From the NCBI GenBank assembly GCA_913053615.1, contig CAJXHA010000006.1, positions 1-33,866 of the forward strand: DNA of 33,866 nt, in the 5' to 3' direction. Below are positions 10,294 through 18,235 of this stretch, in pieces (positions within the stretch are counted from its first letter, which is position 1; every line of letters starts with the position of its first letter). A model generated the notes under the pieces. That model ran no database searches and had not been told where the DNA came from. It saw only the letters and a program-made list of their open reading frames with translations. The translations under genes were made by a program, and so were the position numbers. The stretch comes from an uncultured Bacteriovoracaceae bacterium. Lineage in GTDB: Bacteria; Bdellovibrionota; Bacteriovoracia; Bacteriovoracales; Bacteriovoracaceae.

Positions 10294-11130
10294 GTGAGTG
10301 ACGCAGGTTTTCAGAATGATGTTAGAAATCAATCTCTAGGTTCATGGACAGCATTTCCAAACGACTTAATTAAATTATTGCAGTACAAAAAAATCACGCA
10401 TATTGAATTTTGCACTTTGCATTACATTTTTTGCACGTTGTATCGAAAGAATAAATACTCCGGAAATTTCTCACTTCGCCACTTGGAAGAAAAGGTAAGT
10501 GTAAATCGAAAGACTGTTATTAAATCAATTCGTAAGTTTGAGTCCCTAGGATTCATTTTCCGACACTTTGACCATAGTTTCTATGGCGAAACATACACTT
10601 TAAGCCTAAAGCATCTAGGGCTAATTTTGGACGAATTAGAGGGTGGTGTATCCAGTACACCACTTTCGGAACGAAATACACCACTTTCGGAACGAAATAC
10701 ACCACTTTCGGAATCAAATACACCACTTTCGGAACGAAATACACCAAACAATAGATTTATATATAATAATATATATTCTCTCTATAATAAGAAATTATTG
10801 GCAGGGTGCGAAAGTTTGGAAGTTGAATTCCAACGTCTAATCGACGTCGGGTTCTCTGTCGAGAACTTAATGTCATTTTTAGAGCTTCACTCTAAAAATG
10901 GTTACTTTGACTTTGAATCAATTCAGAGTTTTTACGCAGTCGTTACCAAGTACGGAAAAAAGAATCTCGAACAAATTGAAAAGGCTATGACGGCGAAACG
11001 ACTTCGCCGTATAGATGAAAATAAGAAAGTCCAAGCCCATATCGAAAATATCAGAAATGGCAAAGTCAAATCAAATACAAAGATCATTAAACGTAGTGAC
11101 GGAAAACCGTCATTCAAACTTAACACATAA
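10294..11130 (+). CDS. E1 replication initiator-like winged-helix protein
   Basis: N-terminal HTH (FSLRHLEEKVSVNRKTVIKSIRKFESLGFI); C-terminal block shared with E2 Rep (F(D/N)..xxQSxYAxxxxxGK); GTG start after AAGGGGG. Confidence 0.7.
   Translation: MSDAGFQNDVRNQSLGSWTAFPNDLIKLLQYKKITHIEFCTLHYIFCTLYRKNKYSGNFSLRHLEEKVSVNRKTVIKSIRKFESLGFIFRHFDHSFYGETYTLSLKHLGLILDELEGGVSSTPLSERNTPLSERNTPLSESNTPLSERNTPNNRFIYNNIYSLYNKKLLAGCESLEVEFQRLIDVGFSVENLMSFLELHSKNGYFDFESIQSFYAVVTKYGKKNLEQIEKAMTAKRLRRIDENKKVQAHIENIRNGKVKSNTKIIKRSDGKPSFKLNT
10657..10746 (+). repeat. Four 21-bp direct repeats (iterons) inside rep, plus partial fifth
   Basis: acaccactttcggaacgaaat at 10657, 10678, 10699 (variant), 10720, partial at 10741; each has palindromic core TTCGGAACGAA. 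Confidence 0.9.
10747..10800 (+). other. AT-rich stretch adjacent to iterons (candidate DNA unwinding element)
   Basis: aacaatagatttatatataataatatatattctctctataataagaaattattg directly after the iterons. Confidence 0.6.
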
Positions 11131-11143
11131 AAAGGGAGATTTT

Positions 11144-11473
11144 ATGAGCTTAGAATCACGAAAGAAAAGCCTTAATTCACAACTTGCACGACAAAAACTA
11201 AAGCAAGAACAAGCATTAAGGTCAATTGAGAGAATCGAAAGTCAATTAAGAGAGATTCAATTAATTGAAGAAAACAGAGAACTGGAAAGTTTGTCAGACA
11301 TGACTAGAAAAAAGGTAACGAAAAAGAAATTCCAAAAACCTGAAATAGTTGAGGAAGTTCAGAGTGAAAAAGAAGAATCGGAAAAGGGCGGCTTAGAAAA
11401 AAAAGAGTCGAGAAGTGGGGTTATATCTAAAGTCGGAAGTTATCTTTTTGAAGAAAGCGAGGATGAATTATGA
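11144..11473 (+). CDS. Coiled-coil hypothetical protein
   Basis: ATG at 11144 after AAAGGGAGAT; charged helical MSLESRKKSLNSQLARQKLKQEQALRSIERIESQLREIQ; positional equivalent of 19966-20232. Confidence 0.7.
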   Translation: MSLESRKKSLNSQLARQKLKQEQALRSIERIESQLREIQLIEENRELESLSDMTRKKVTKKKFQKPEIVEEVQSEKEESEKGGLEKKESRSGVISKVGSYLFEESEDEL

Positions 11474-12018
11474 TTTTCAAATTTGAAAATAAAATAGAAA
11501 AAGCGAAGTTTAATTATGTAATGGCAATCATGCATATTAATGAATTAGTGAGGTCAAAAGAATTTTGGAAAAATATTCCAAACGATAAAAAATTTACTTA
11601 CACACTTCACTCAACTGATAGATTAAAAAATCTAATGTCTAGCTATATGAGAAATGCAGAGATTGAGATTACTTTTTATAGATCAAGTTGGTTTTTTAGG
11701 GGCGTTGTTTCAAATGTAAAAAATAATAAACCAAATACAATTAATATTAATACTAGGCATAGAAATTTTACTCGCACAAGTGGTGAGTCTATAATTATGG
11801 ACATAGCAGATAAGATAAATACTATTTGTCATGAATGTGTTCACATCGCAGATAATTTAAATGGAAATATGAGTTTTGGTCATGGTGATAATAATCCGGT
11901 AGGGAAAGAAGACTCCTTTCCATACTGGTTTGGAAATTATGCCAGAGATTATTTTATTTATTATTACAACGATAGTGTTCAAGAAGAAATGCTTAAAAGG
12001 ATAAATTATGTTCAATAA
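11470..12018 (+). CDS. HExxH metallopeptidase-like protein
   Basis: INTICHECVHIADNLNG (HExxH); positional equivalent in E2 has HEQCHNLGFEHD. Confidence 0.6.
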   Translation: MIFKFENKIEKAKFNYVMAIMHINELVRSKEFWKNIPNDKKFTYTLHSTDRLKNLMSSYMRNAEIEITFYRSSWFFRGVVSNVKNNKPNTININTRHRNFTRTSGESIIMDIADKINTICHECVHIADNLNGNMSFGHGDNNPVGKEDSFPYWFGNYARDYFIYYYNDSVQEEMLKRINYVQ

Positions 12019-12481
12019 TAATGAGGAAAAGACTTCAAATAAACACTTGAGAGATATCGAAAAAGATTTACTAAAAGAAACTGCTCAAACCATTAACGAG
12101 CAAAATGCAAACAACAATAATCAAGGTGGTAATAGTGAGAATATTAACTCGGATACGAAAATCAATTATTCGGTTCAAATACCTAAAATTTTCCCAAGAA
12201 CTATCTTGGGTCTTAGCAATTATGCTATCTACGAAAAGCGGATACAGCTATTACCTAAAGACAATCAGGACAAAGCTAGAGAAGTTATAAAACCAACTGA
12301 TAAGCAAATTGACTTGCTTGGTGAGTTGTTAACTTTTTTTAGTGATAGATACGGCGTGAGCGTTGTTGAATCGCCTTGGTTTGGCCCATGTTTATTGGCC
12401 GGAGAAATTGCAAAGATTGAGTTTGTAAAGTTTCAAGCTTTTAAGCACATCGAGGAAATTTCAAAGGATGGTGACAAATGA
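12008..12481 (+). CDS. Hypothetical phage protein
   Basis: Intact ORF overlapping neighbours; low-complexity N-terminus, helical C-terminus; same position as 20757-21278. Confidence 0.6.
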   Translation: MFNNNEEKTSNKHLRDIEKDLLKETAQTINEQNANNNNQGGNSENINSDTKINYSVQIPKIFPRTILGLSNYAIYEKRIQLLPKDNQDKAREVIKPTDKQIDLLGELLTFFSDRYGVSVVESPWFGPCLLAGEIAKIEFVKFQAFKHIEEISKDGDK

Positions 12482-12648
12482 AAGTTTTAAAAACACAACT
12501 AAAAAGAATTTTTGTTAAAAAGATTGTTAATGCTTCGAGAGTTGAAGTTTCGACTGAGCTAAAAAAATTGAGAGAAGCAAAAGGAATAACAGTTACTACA
12601 AAAAATGAACTTTTAGAAATTGCAATCAGACAAATAAAGGGGGCGTAA
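12478..12648 (+). CDS. Small ribbon-helix-helix-like protein (56 aa), E1-specific
   Basis: MKVLKTQLKRIFVKKIVNASRVEVSTELKKLREAKGITVTTKNELLEIAIRQIKGA; overlaps both neighbours; below ORF-track size cutoff. Confidence 0.55.
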   Translation: MKVLKTQLKRIFVKKIVNASRVEVSTELKKLREAKGITVTTKNELLEIAIRQIKGA

Positions 12649-13313
12649 TGGCGGTTCATACAGTCTATGGAATGACTCAATCAGGTAAGTCTTACTTTGT
12701 AAAAAAACAAATGATGCCTAATCAAGAGAGAACAATCGTGTACGACGTTGCACGTTGTTTTGATGGTGGTGATTATATTACTTTGAAAAATCAAAATGAT
12801 GTTTTGAAGGTTTTTAGAAAATACTCTAAGAAAAAAAGATATAAAATTATTCTTAGACCAGATAGAAACGACGATTATGTTTTTACTTGTGATCTTTTAA
12901 TTTCTTTGGCGTGTGCTTTAGGAAGGGCTTGCAGTCCAGAATATAACGCAGATAAAAGAGTATGGTTAGTTATAGATGAAGCTGATCAAGTTTGTTCTAG
13001 TCATTATCAGTCAAAACAATTAAAGCATCTAGTAAATAAGGGACGTCATGATAATGTTGATTCAATTTTTATTGCAAGAATTCCCCAAAGGCTTCATACG
13101 GATATCAGGGCTAATACTAGTCGAATAGTTTCATTCAAAATATCTAATTCTACAATTAAGGATTTTGTAGATAATTTTGGTAGAGATTACGCAAAATCAA
13201 TTCAAGAACTCGGAAAGTATGAACGCTTAGAGTGGGACGATACGGGAACTATTACAGTCTATAGTTCTGACAATAGAATTTTAAAAACGGGGAGTAAGCG
13301 TGATAAAAATTAA
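12648..13313 (+). CDS. FtsK/HerA-type (A32/P9-like) packaging ATPase candidate
   Basis: Walker A GMTQSGKS at N-terminus; Walker B VWLVIDEAD; ~220 aa. Confidence 0.72.
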   Translation: MAVHTVYGMTQSGKSYFVKKQMMPNQERTIVYDVARCFDGGDYITLKNQNDVLKVFRKYSKKKRYKIILRPDRNDDYVFTCDLLISLACALGRACSPEYNADKRVWLVIDEADQVCSSHYQSKQLKHLVNKGRHDNVDSIFIARIPQRLHTDIRANTSRIVSFKISNSTIKDFVDNFGRDYAKSIQELGKYERLEWDDTGTITVYSSDNRILKTGSKRDKN

Positions 13314-13512
13314 AGGTTTTAAAAATTATATGTTTTGCCCAAAAAAAATTAAAGTTTTTTCCATTAGGGAAAATAAATTGCATGAAATAAAACCAATAAG
13401 AAATCGTGGCGGAGTTGTTAAATATGCACTTTATAAAAATGGAATTAAAAACATAATTTCGCTTTTTGATGTTCTTAAAATTATTCTTGAGACAAAGGAA
13501 AGTATTAAATAG
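13300..13512 (+). CDS. Small conserved phage protein
   Basis: YALYKNGIKNIISLFDVLK aligns with YTLYKNGVPFNVSLFDLLK of 21940-22146. Confidence 0.65.
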   Translation: MIKIKGFKNYMFCPKKIKVFSIRENKLHEIKPIRNRGGVVKYALYKNGIKNIISLFDVLKIILETKESIK

Positions 13513-13538
13513 TTACAAAATTGAGATTTACAAAGCAT

Positions 13539-13567
13539 AAGCCCTTAGAATTAAGGGCTTTTTTTTT
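13539..13567 (+). terminator. Rho-independent terminator ending early module
   Basis: AAGCCCTTAGAATTAAGGGCTT followed by T tract. Confidence 0.85.
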
Positions 13568-13729
13568 GTGTTTTGCGTACAAATTTGCACCAACTTTGAA
13601 ATATAAAAAAGTCTCTTTGAAAAATAAACTTTTAGTGTGTGTTGTATTTCTCACTAGGGTTCAATTCTCTGTCTTAGCCGGTCTTAAAAAGCCGGCGTCC
13701 TTTTGAGAGCAAAAAAAAAGGTAAAAATT

Positions 13730-13834
13730 ATGAAAGGTTTATTTTCAAAAAGAAATCTAATTCAAACTGCGATGACTATTGGGGTTATCATTTTGATTAG
13801 AAAGAGTCCATTAGCAAAGTATATTCAAGTTTAA
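13730..13834 (+). CDS. 34-aa transmembrane miniprotein upstream of MCP
   Basis: MKGLFSKRNLIQTAMTIGVIILIRKSPLAKYIQV; same position, size and architecture in E2. Confidence 0.7.
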   Translation: MKGLFSKRNLIQTAMTIGVIILIRKSPLAKYIQV

Positions 13835-13847
13835 TAAGGGGGATAAT

Positions 13848-14936
13848 GTGGAAAATCAAAAACAGCCAGCAAATATTGTCCTCTCTCAAAGATCAAGAAA
13901 GTTACCGTCTAAAAAATATTCGGCGGGTGATACTTTAGAGTTTGATATTCCTTCGGGAGAAGTTATTAAAGAAATCGTTGTTTCTATGCATGGAAAAGTT
14001 ACTCCAAGTTATTCGGCGGGTAATTTCGTATTTCATAAGTACGGTGTTATGGATGCGTTAGTAAGAGCGTTGAATGTGAATGACGGTTCTAAAGTTTTAA
14101 AAGGCTTTCAAGGCGTTGACGTTTTAAGAAGACAAGCACGTTATTTAAGTGGTTCTGCGTGTCCTACATTTTATAAAAAGAATAGCTCAACTTTAGGTAC
14201 AAGCCCAAGTGTTGGTTTTGTAGATGAAGCTGGTGCGTTCGGTGCGAATTCAGGTAATGATATTGCATTTAGTGAAACTGTAAGTATCCCTTTTGAAAAT
14301 AAGTTATCTAACCAATGGTCTAGAACGCTTTTAAATACTAAGGGTAAAAATAATGTAAAAGTTGAAATGGTTCTTAATGAATTATCAAAATTAGTTGATG
14401 CTAGTGATGGTACGACTGTAGTTACTGGTGTGACTTCTGATATTACGATTGAAGTTCAATTAATTACTATTCCAGCTAAAAGAGAAATGCCAGTATTTGA
14501 AAACTGGAGACAAAGTCACCAAACTTTTAATATTTTTGGTCAGCAATCTGAACAACCTTATAAACTTACTAAAGGTGCAAGGGTACAAGGTTTTTGGATA
14601 ACTGCTTATATGGGTTCGGCAAATAGAAGACTTTCTCTTGACGAAGCTAAAGAGCTAGTAATTGAAGTGCGTTTAAATGGTACTGAATTAGTTAAAAAGT
14701 TTTCTCTTTATAATTTAATGATGGAAAATTTATCGAAGTCTCAAATTTCGGAAGTTCAAGACGGTTCGGCGTATTGTAATTTTCTTGATAACTCGATGTT
14801 TGAAACAGCTTTAAATACTTCAAATCAAGCGGGTGTGCTTGAGTATGATGCAATCATCACGACACCTTCTTCATGGAGTTATAGTAGTCCAGTTCAATTA
14901 ACTTTTGAACAGGATGATATCGAACTTAAAAATTAA
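13848..14936 (+). CDS. Candidate major capsid protein (proposed double jelly-roll)
   Basis: Homologous to 22530-23588 (GEVIKEI..., FYKKNSSTLG, NFLDN..F.TALNT...GV); beta-rich; insulated by terminators; GTG start after AAGGGGG. Confidence 0.65.
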   Translation: MENQKQPANIVLSQRSRKLPSKKYSAGDTLEFDIPSGEVIKEIVVSMHGKVTPSYSAGNFVFHKYGVMDALVRALNVNDGSKVLKGFQGVDVLRRQARYLSGSACPTFYKKNSSTLGTSPSVGFVDEAGAFGANSGNDIAFSETVSIPFENKLSNQWSRTLLNTKGKNNVKVEMVLNELSKLVDASDGTTVVTGVTSDITIEVQLITIPAKREMPVFENWRQSHQTFNIFGQQSEQPYKLTKGARVQGFWITAYMGSANRRLSLDEAKELVIEVRLNGTELVKKFSLYNLMMENLSKSQISEVQDGSAYCNFLDNSMFETALNTSNQAGVLEYDAIITTPSSWSYSSPVQLTFEQDDIELKN

Positions 14937-14976
14937 TAACCTCGTTTCATGGTGACATGAACTTAATTGAGTGTTG

Positions 14977-15018
14977 AGGGCTTGTGAGAGTTAATATTAA
15001 CAATCACAGGCCTTTTTT
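14977..15018 (+). terminator. Terminator after MCP gene
   Basis: GGCTTGTGA ... TCACAGGCC followed by T7. Confidence 0.75.
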
Positions 15019-15035
15019 TATTGGAGTTAAACTTA

Positions 15036-15674
15036 ATGGGTTTATTTGATGATTTAAAAAAGAAAGCTGAGGAAACTTTTAACGAAGCTAAGAAAAGCGT
15101 TAATAATGTTGTTCGTGAAGTTGGAAAAGGTACTCAGAAAATTGGCTCAATTCCTTTAAATGCAGTTAAGGAAGTTGAGAGAAGTTATAATAGAAATCAG
15201 GCGGGAATAAATGCGACTGCGGGGCTAGCGGCTAGGGGTGCGGCGGCTTATTTTACAGGCGGTGCAAGTGAGGCGTTGGGTGCTGGTGATTTACTTACTA
15301 AGCAGTTTGGCGGTGCTGAAGATACGGCGGCACTTGGCGATCTAGTTGGATTAGCGTCAGGCGGTCAAACGGCTTTAGCGGCTAAATTGTTCCAAGCTAG
15401 TCAGGCACAACCACAAAATTATGTAATGGATTCACAGGGGGGATATGTGGAAGGTAATTGGTATGATGATTTTTTAGACATAGGGAAAGATTATGTGAGG
15501 CAACAGGCATTAGGGGGTGGAAAGGATAGAAAAGTTTCTTTGCCAAGTGCTACGCCACAACCGGCAGTAATAACTGTACCAGCACCACAGCAAGAAGACA
15601 ATACGACAAAGTATATTATTGCAGGTGTCGCTGGTCTTGCTTTAGTTGGTATTGCTTTTGCGTATAAGAGGTAA
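15036..15674 (+). CDS. Putative virion membrane protein (Gly/Ala-rich, C-terminal TM)
   Basis: INATAGLAARGAAAYFTGGASE...LTKQFGG matches E2; C-terminal YIIAGVAGLALVGIAFAYKR; ATG at 15036. Confidence 0.7.
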   Translation: MGLFDDLKKKAEETFNEAKKSVNNVVREVGKGTQKIGSIPLNAVKEVERSYNRNQAGINATAGLAARGAAAYFTGGASEALGAGDLLTKQFGGAEDTAALGDLVGLASGGQTALAAKLFQASQAQPQNYVMDSQGGYVEGNWYDDFLDIGKDYVRQQALGGGKDRKVSLPSATPQPAVITVPAPQQEDNTTKYIIAGVAGLALVGIAFAYKR

Positions 15675-15678
15675 CTAA

Positions 15679-16350
15679 ATGGAAAAATATAGAGAACAAC
15701 AAAAATATTTAAATGATTCTCTAAGGGAAAATACATTAGGGAAAGAAAAGGTTTTCACTCGTAAGAGATTTAAGCTTGATCAAAAACTAACCATTAATGA
15801 TGAGTATACAAAAAATGTTTTTAGGCAACCATTTAGAGGTTTTTGGGTTGTGGCTTCAAGCGATAAAGACTTTGAAGCAAAAATGCTTCCAAATATTAAT
15901 AATCAAAATGGTGACTTGTTAGACTTAAGGTATAACTTAACATTAGATATGGGCGAGTATGTAGACGGTTGTAAACTTGAGTTTGAAGCCCAAGCAGGGA
16001 AGTGGATAGAAATATTATTTTTTCATAAGGGCTTTGCTCAACTTGGTTTAACTGAGCTTGATAATTTAAAACTTGCTAAAGAAACTCTAAGAGTTCCAAG
16101 TATTGAAGCAATTACTACTTCTAAAGTTGAGATTGCTACAATCAGTGAAGAAAATTCAAGAGTTACTATTATTAATGTTGGTAGCAATATTGTTTATATT
16201 GGTAATGAAACTGTAATAGATGATGCAGATTATTTAAATCTATGTGACGTTATTCCTAGTGGTGAAGAGTTTGTTTATGAGGGTTCAAAAGAGATTTTCT
16301 CAAAAACTTTTATGGGTTCTACTTCAATTAAAGTTATAAAGGAAAAATAA
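15679..16350 (+). CDS. Putative minor virion protein, beta-rich
   Basis: FRQPFRGFWVVASSDKDFEA and VYIGNETVIDDADY align with E2 24799-25506. Confidence 0.6.
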   Translation: MEKYREQQKYLNDSLRENTLGKEKVFTRKRFKLDQKLTINDEYTKNVFRQPFRGFWVVASSDKDFEAKMLPNINNQNGDLLDLRYNLTLDMGEYVDGCKLEFEAQAGKWIEILFFHKGFAQLGLTELDNLKLAKETLRVPSIEAITTSKVEIATISEENSRVTIINVGSNIVYIGNETVIDDADYLNLCDVIPSGEEFVYEGSKEIFSKTFMGSTSIKVIKEK

Positions 16351-16352
16351 TA

Positions 16353-17012
16353 ATGAAAAATTATATTAACGCAGAAAACTTAAATAATGTTTTAGATACA
16401 GGTACTCTCTATGAAACTGCTGAGTTTATAAAGTCAAATAGTTTTTTAAATATTGGTGAGGCTTATAATTTAACAGGTACGCCAAGGCCAATGATTTTAA
16501 ACGAAGCTGATTTTGAAAATGGAAACATACTTGGTGACAATTTTTTTAATCGAGTACTTCTTGGCTTTGTTCCTTCTTTTGATGACCAAGGCTTTAGCAT
16601 GGTTCAATTTTTTGACTTAGATGCTGATTTAGGTGCAGGGGAAAAAGGCCATATAAGAAAAGTATTTTTGCCTAAGAAATTTAAAGTGACTTTTAGTGGA
16701 AATATCCAAGGTGATACTGAGGTATCAGAGTCATGTGCAGTGGTCGCAACAACTGTTACAAGAGAAAATGCCGGAAGTTTTACGGTTCAGACTGAAAAAC
16801 CTTTTGCCAAATACAATCTTGATTTTTCGGCTAGTGGAATAAGTACTGGTGTTAAGGAATTTTCTCATACATGGGAATTTGACTTAAATAATGTTGTTGA
16901 TACGGCGAATATAATTGAGTTTGGAATAGCAACTAATATTCCAACCGTTGCCAATTTTTCAAATAACACAGTCGAATTAAAAAATATAAAATGCACTATT
17001 GTTGGGATTTAG
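16353..17012 (+). CDS. Putative beta-rich structural/spike protein
   Basis: Syntenic with 25507-26052; beta-rich composition. Confidence 0.5.
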   Translation: MKNYINAENLNNVLDTGTLYETAEFIKSNSFLNIGEAYNLTGTPRPMILNEADFENGNILGDNFFNRVLLGFVPSFDDQGFSMVQFFDLDADLGAGEKGHIRKVFLPKKFKVTFSGNIQGDTEVSESCAVVATTVTRENAGSFTVQTEKPFAKYNLDFSASGISTGVKEFSHTWEFDLNNVVDTANIIEFGIATNIPTVANFSNNTVELKNIKCTIVGI

Positions 17013-17013
17013 T

Positions 17014-17457
17014 ATGTACGAAAAAGCGAATCGTTATTTAAAATTTTATTATGACAATGCAAAAAGTAAACTTCCCTTTTCAAGTTATGACGAGTTTGTT
17101 CAGCATTACAGAGTTGATAAATTTTTACTTGAAAATTATGGTGAAAAAGTTGTTCATGATGATTTTTTAAAATTCTTTGATAAGGCTTTGGAGTATTCAT
17201 CAGATAATGATGCAAAACAAGCTATGTTATCGCTTGCTAAAAATACTCAAAATGGAAAGACACCAAGTTCACAAAGTTTCTATGATTCTCTAAGTGGTCA
17301 AGTTGAAAGCTTTAGTTTTGAAGATGGCTTAGAAGTTATTAAGGAAACTGGAAAGGACTTGGGGAAAGTTGCTGTCGCTGGTGCTGGTTTGTTTCTTTTA
17401 AAAGTCGGTGCGACTGCATTGGTTGGATACTACTTAAAGAAATACTTAGATAAATGA
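17014..17457 (+). CDS. Putative virion membrane protein with C-terminal TM
   Basis: KLPFSSYDEFVQHYR...HDDFLKFFDKAL...GKTPSSQSFYDSLSGQVESFSF matches 26052-26498. Confidence 0.7.
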   Translation: MYEKANRYLKFYYDNAKSKLPFSSYDEFVQHYRVDKFLLENYGEKVVHDDFLKFFDKALEYSSDNDAKQAMLSLAKNTQNGKTPSSQSFYDSLSGQVESFSFEDGLEVIKETGKDLGKVAVAGAGLFLLKVGATALVGYYLKKYLDK

Positions 17458-17948
17458 AATATTTAATTTTTGGAATTATTTTAATGACTGTTATTGGTAA
17501 GAAAATTTATGACGTATCAAATGCCATTAATGATGAATTTGATCTTTATTTTCAGAGATCCGGTGAGAGAAATAATATAGATCCAAACTTAATAAAAGCT
17601 CTTGGCCTTAATGAATCATGGCTAGGAAAATATAAAAATGAAGTTGTAGTTAATGGCGAGGCGACAAGCGGTATAATGCATTTAGAATTACCCACTGCGA
17701 GAGACTACGTTTCCAATATTAGTCGTGATGATCTTTTAAAACCAGAAAATGAAATTGAAATAGCAACCAAGCACTTTAAGTGGTTACTTGGACAAACTAA
17801 TAATAATCTTGACCATGCAGTTAGGGCTTATAATGGCGGAATTGGTAGATTAAGGGAATATCTAAGGGGCGAAGCACCGGATATATGGGTTAAAAATACA
17901 AATGAGTACTTAGAGCGTTTTAAAAGGAATTTAGAGCGTTTGAGTTAA
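17454..17948 (+). CDS. Membrane-anchored lytic transglycosylase (SLT-like)
   Basis: NIDPNLIKALGLNESWLG ... TSGIMHLELPTARDY ... VRAYNGGIGRLREY; N-terminal TM. Confidence 0.85.
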   Translation: MKYLIFGIILMTVIGKKIYDVSNAINDEFDLYFQRSGERNNIDPNLIKALGLNESWLGKYKNEVVVNGEATSGIMHLELPTARDYVSNISRDDLLKPENEIEIATKHFKWLLGQTNNNLDHAVRAYNGGIGRLREYLRGEAPDIWVKNTNEYLERFKRNLERLS

Positions 17949-18046
17949 AACATATAATTATGTGTGGACTAGTCTCTAAAAAAGCTTCCTGAGCTAAATA
18001 TGAGGCTAGTTTTTTCTTTATAAACTTTAAAACCGAGGGGTTAAGA

Positions 18047-18235
18047 ATGGAATGGATTATTGAAAAGATTTTAAGTCGAGTATCTTTAAAAAAACTTGCT
18101 AAATCAGCTTATGCAGTTATTAGAAAAAAGCTTCAAAAAATGGTTGATGCCACTGATACAACTTTTGATAATGAAGCTTTAGAAGTTGTTGACGCTGTCG
18201 TTGATGCATTAATTGGCGAAATCAAAGAAGCATAA
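18047..18235 (+). CDS. Small hypothetical phage protein
   Basis: 62 aa, RBS GAGGGG; roughly syntenic with small ORFs 26986-27383. Confidence 0.5.
   Translation: MEWIIEKILSRVSLKKLAKSAYAVIRKKLQKMVDATDTTFDNEALEVVDAVVDALIGEIKEA

Noticed and set aside
10657-10746. CRISPR-like array
   Set aside because: Contiguous 21-bp repeats without spacers, within a coding sequence; no cas genes in the window
10553-10840. Alternative-frame ORFs over the 21-bp repeats (MVYFVPKVVYLIPK... and MVYPVHHFRNEIHHFRNE...)
   Set aside because: By-products of the iterons having a period divisible by three; no RBS and overlapped by the rep frame with HTH similarity
13655-13680. tRNA T-loop-like GGGTTCAATTCTC
   Set aside because: Flanks do not form a T-stem, acceptor stem or anticodon arm; chance resemblance
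13521-13706. 61-aa ORF after E1 early module
   Set aside because: Begins upstream of and spans a strong terminator; no counterpart in E2
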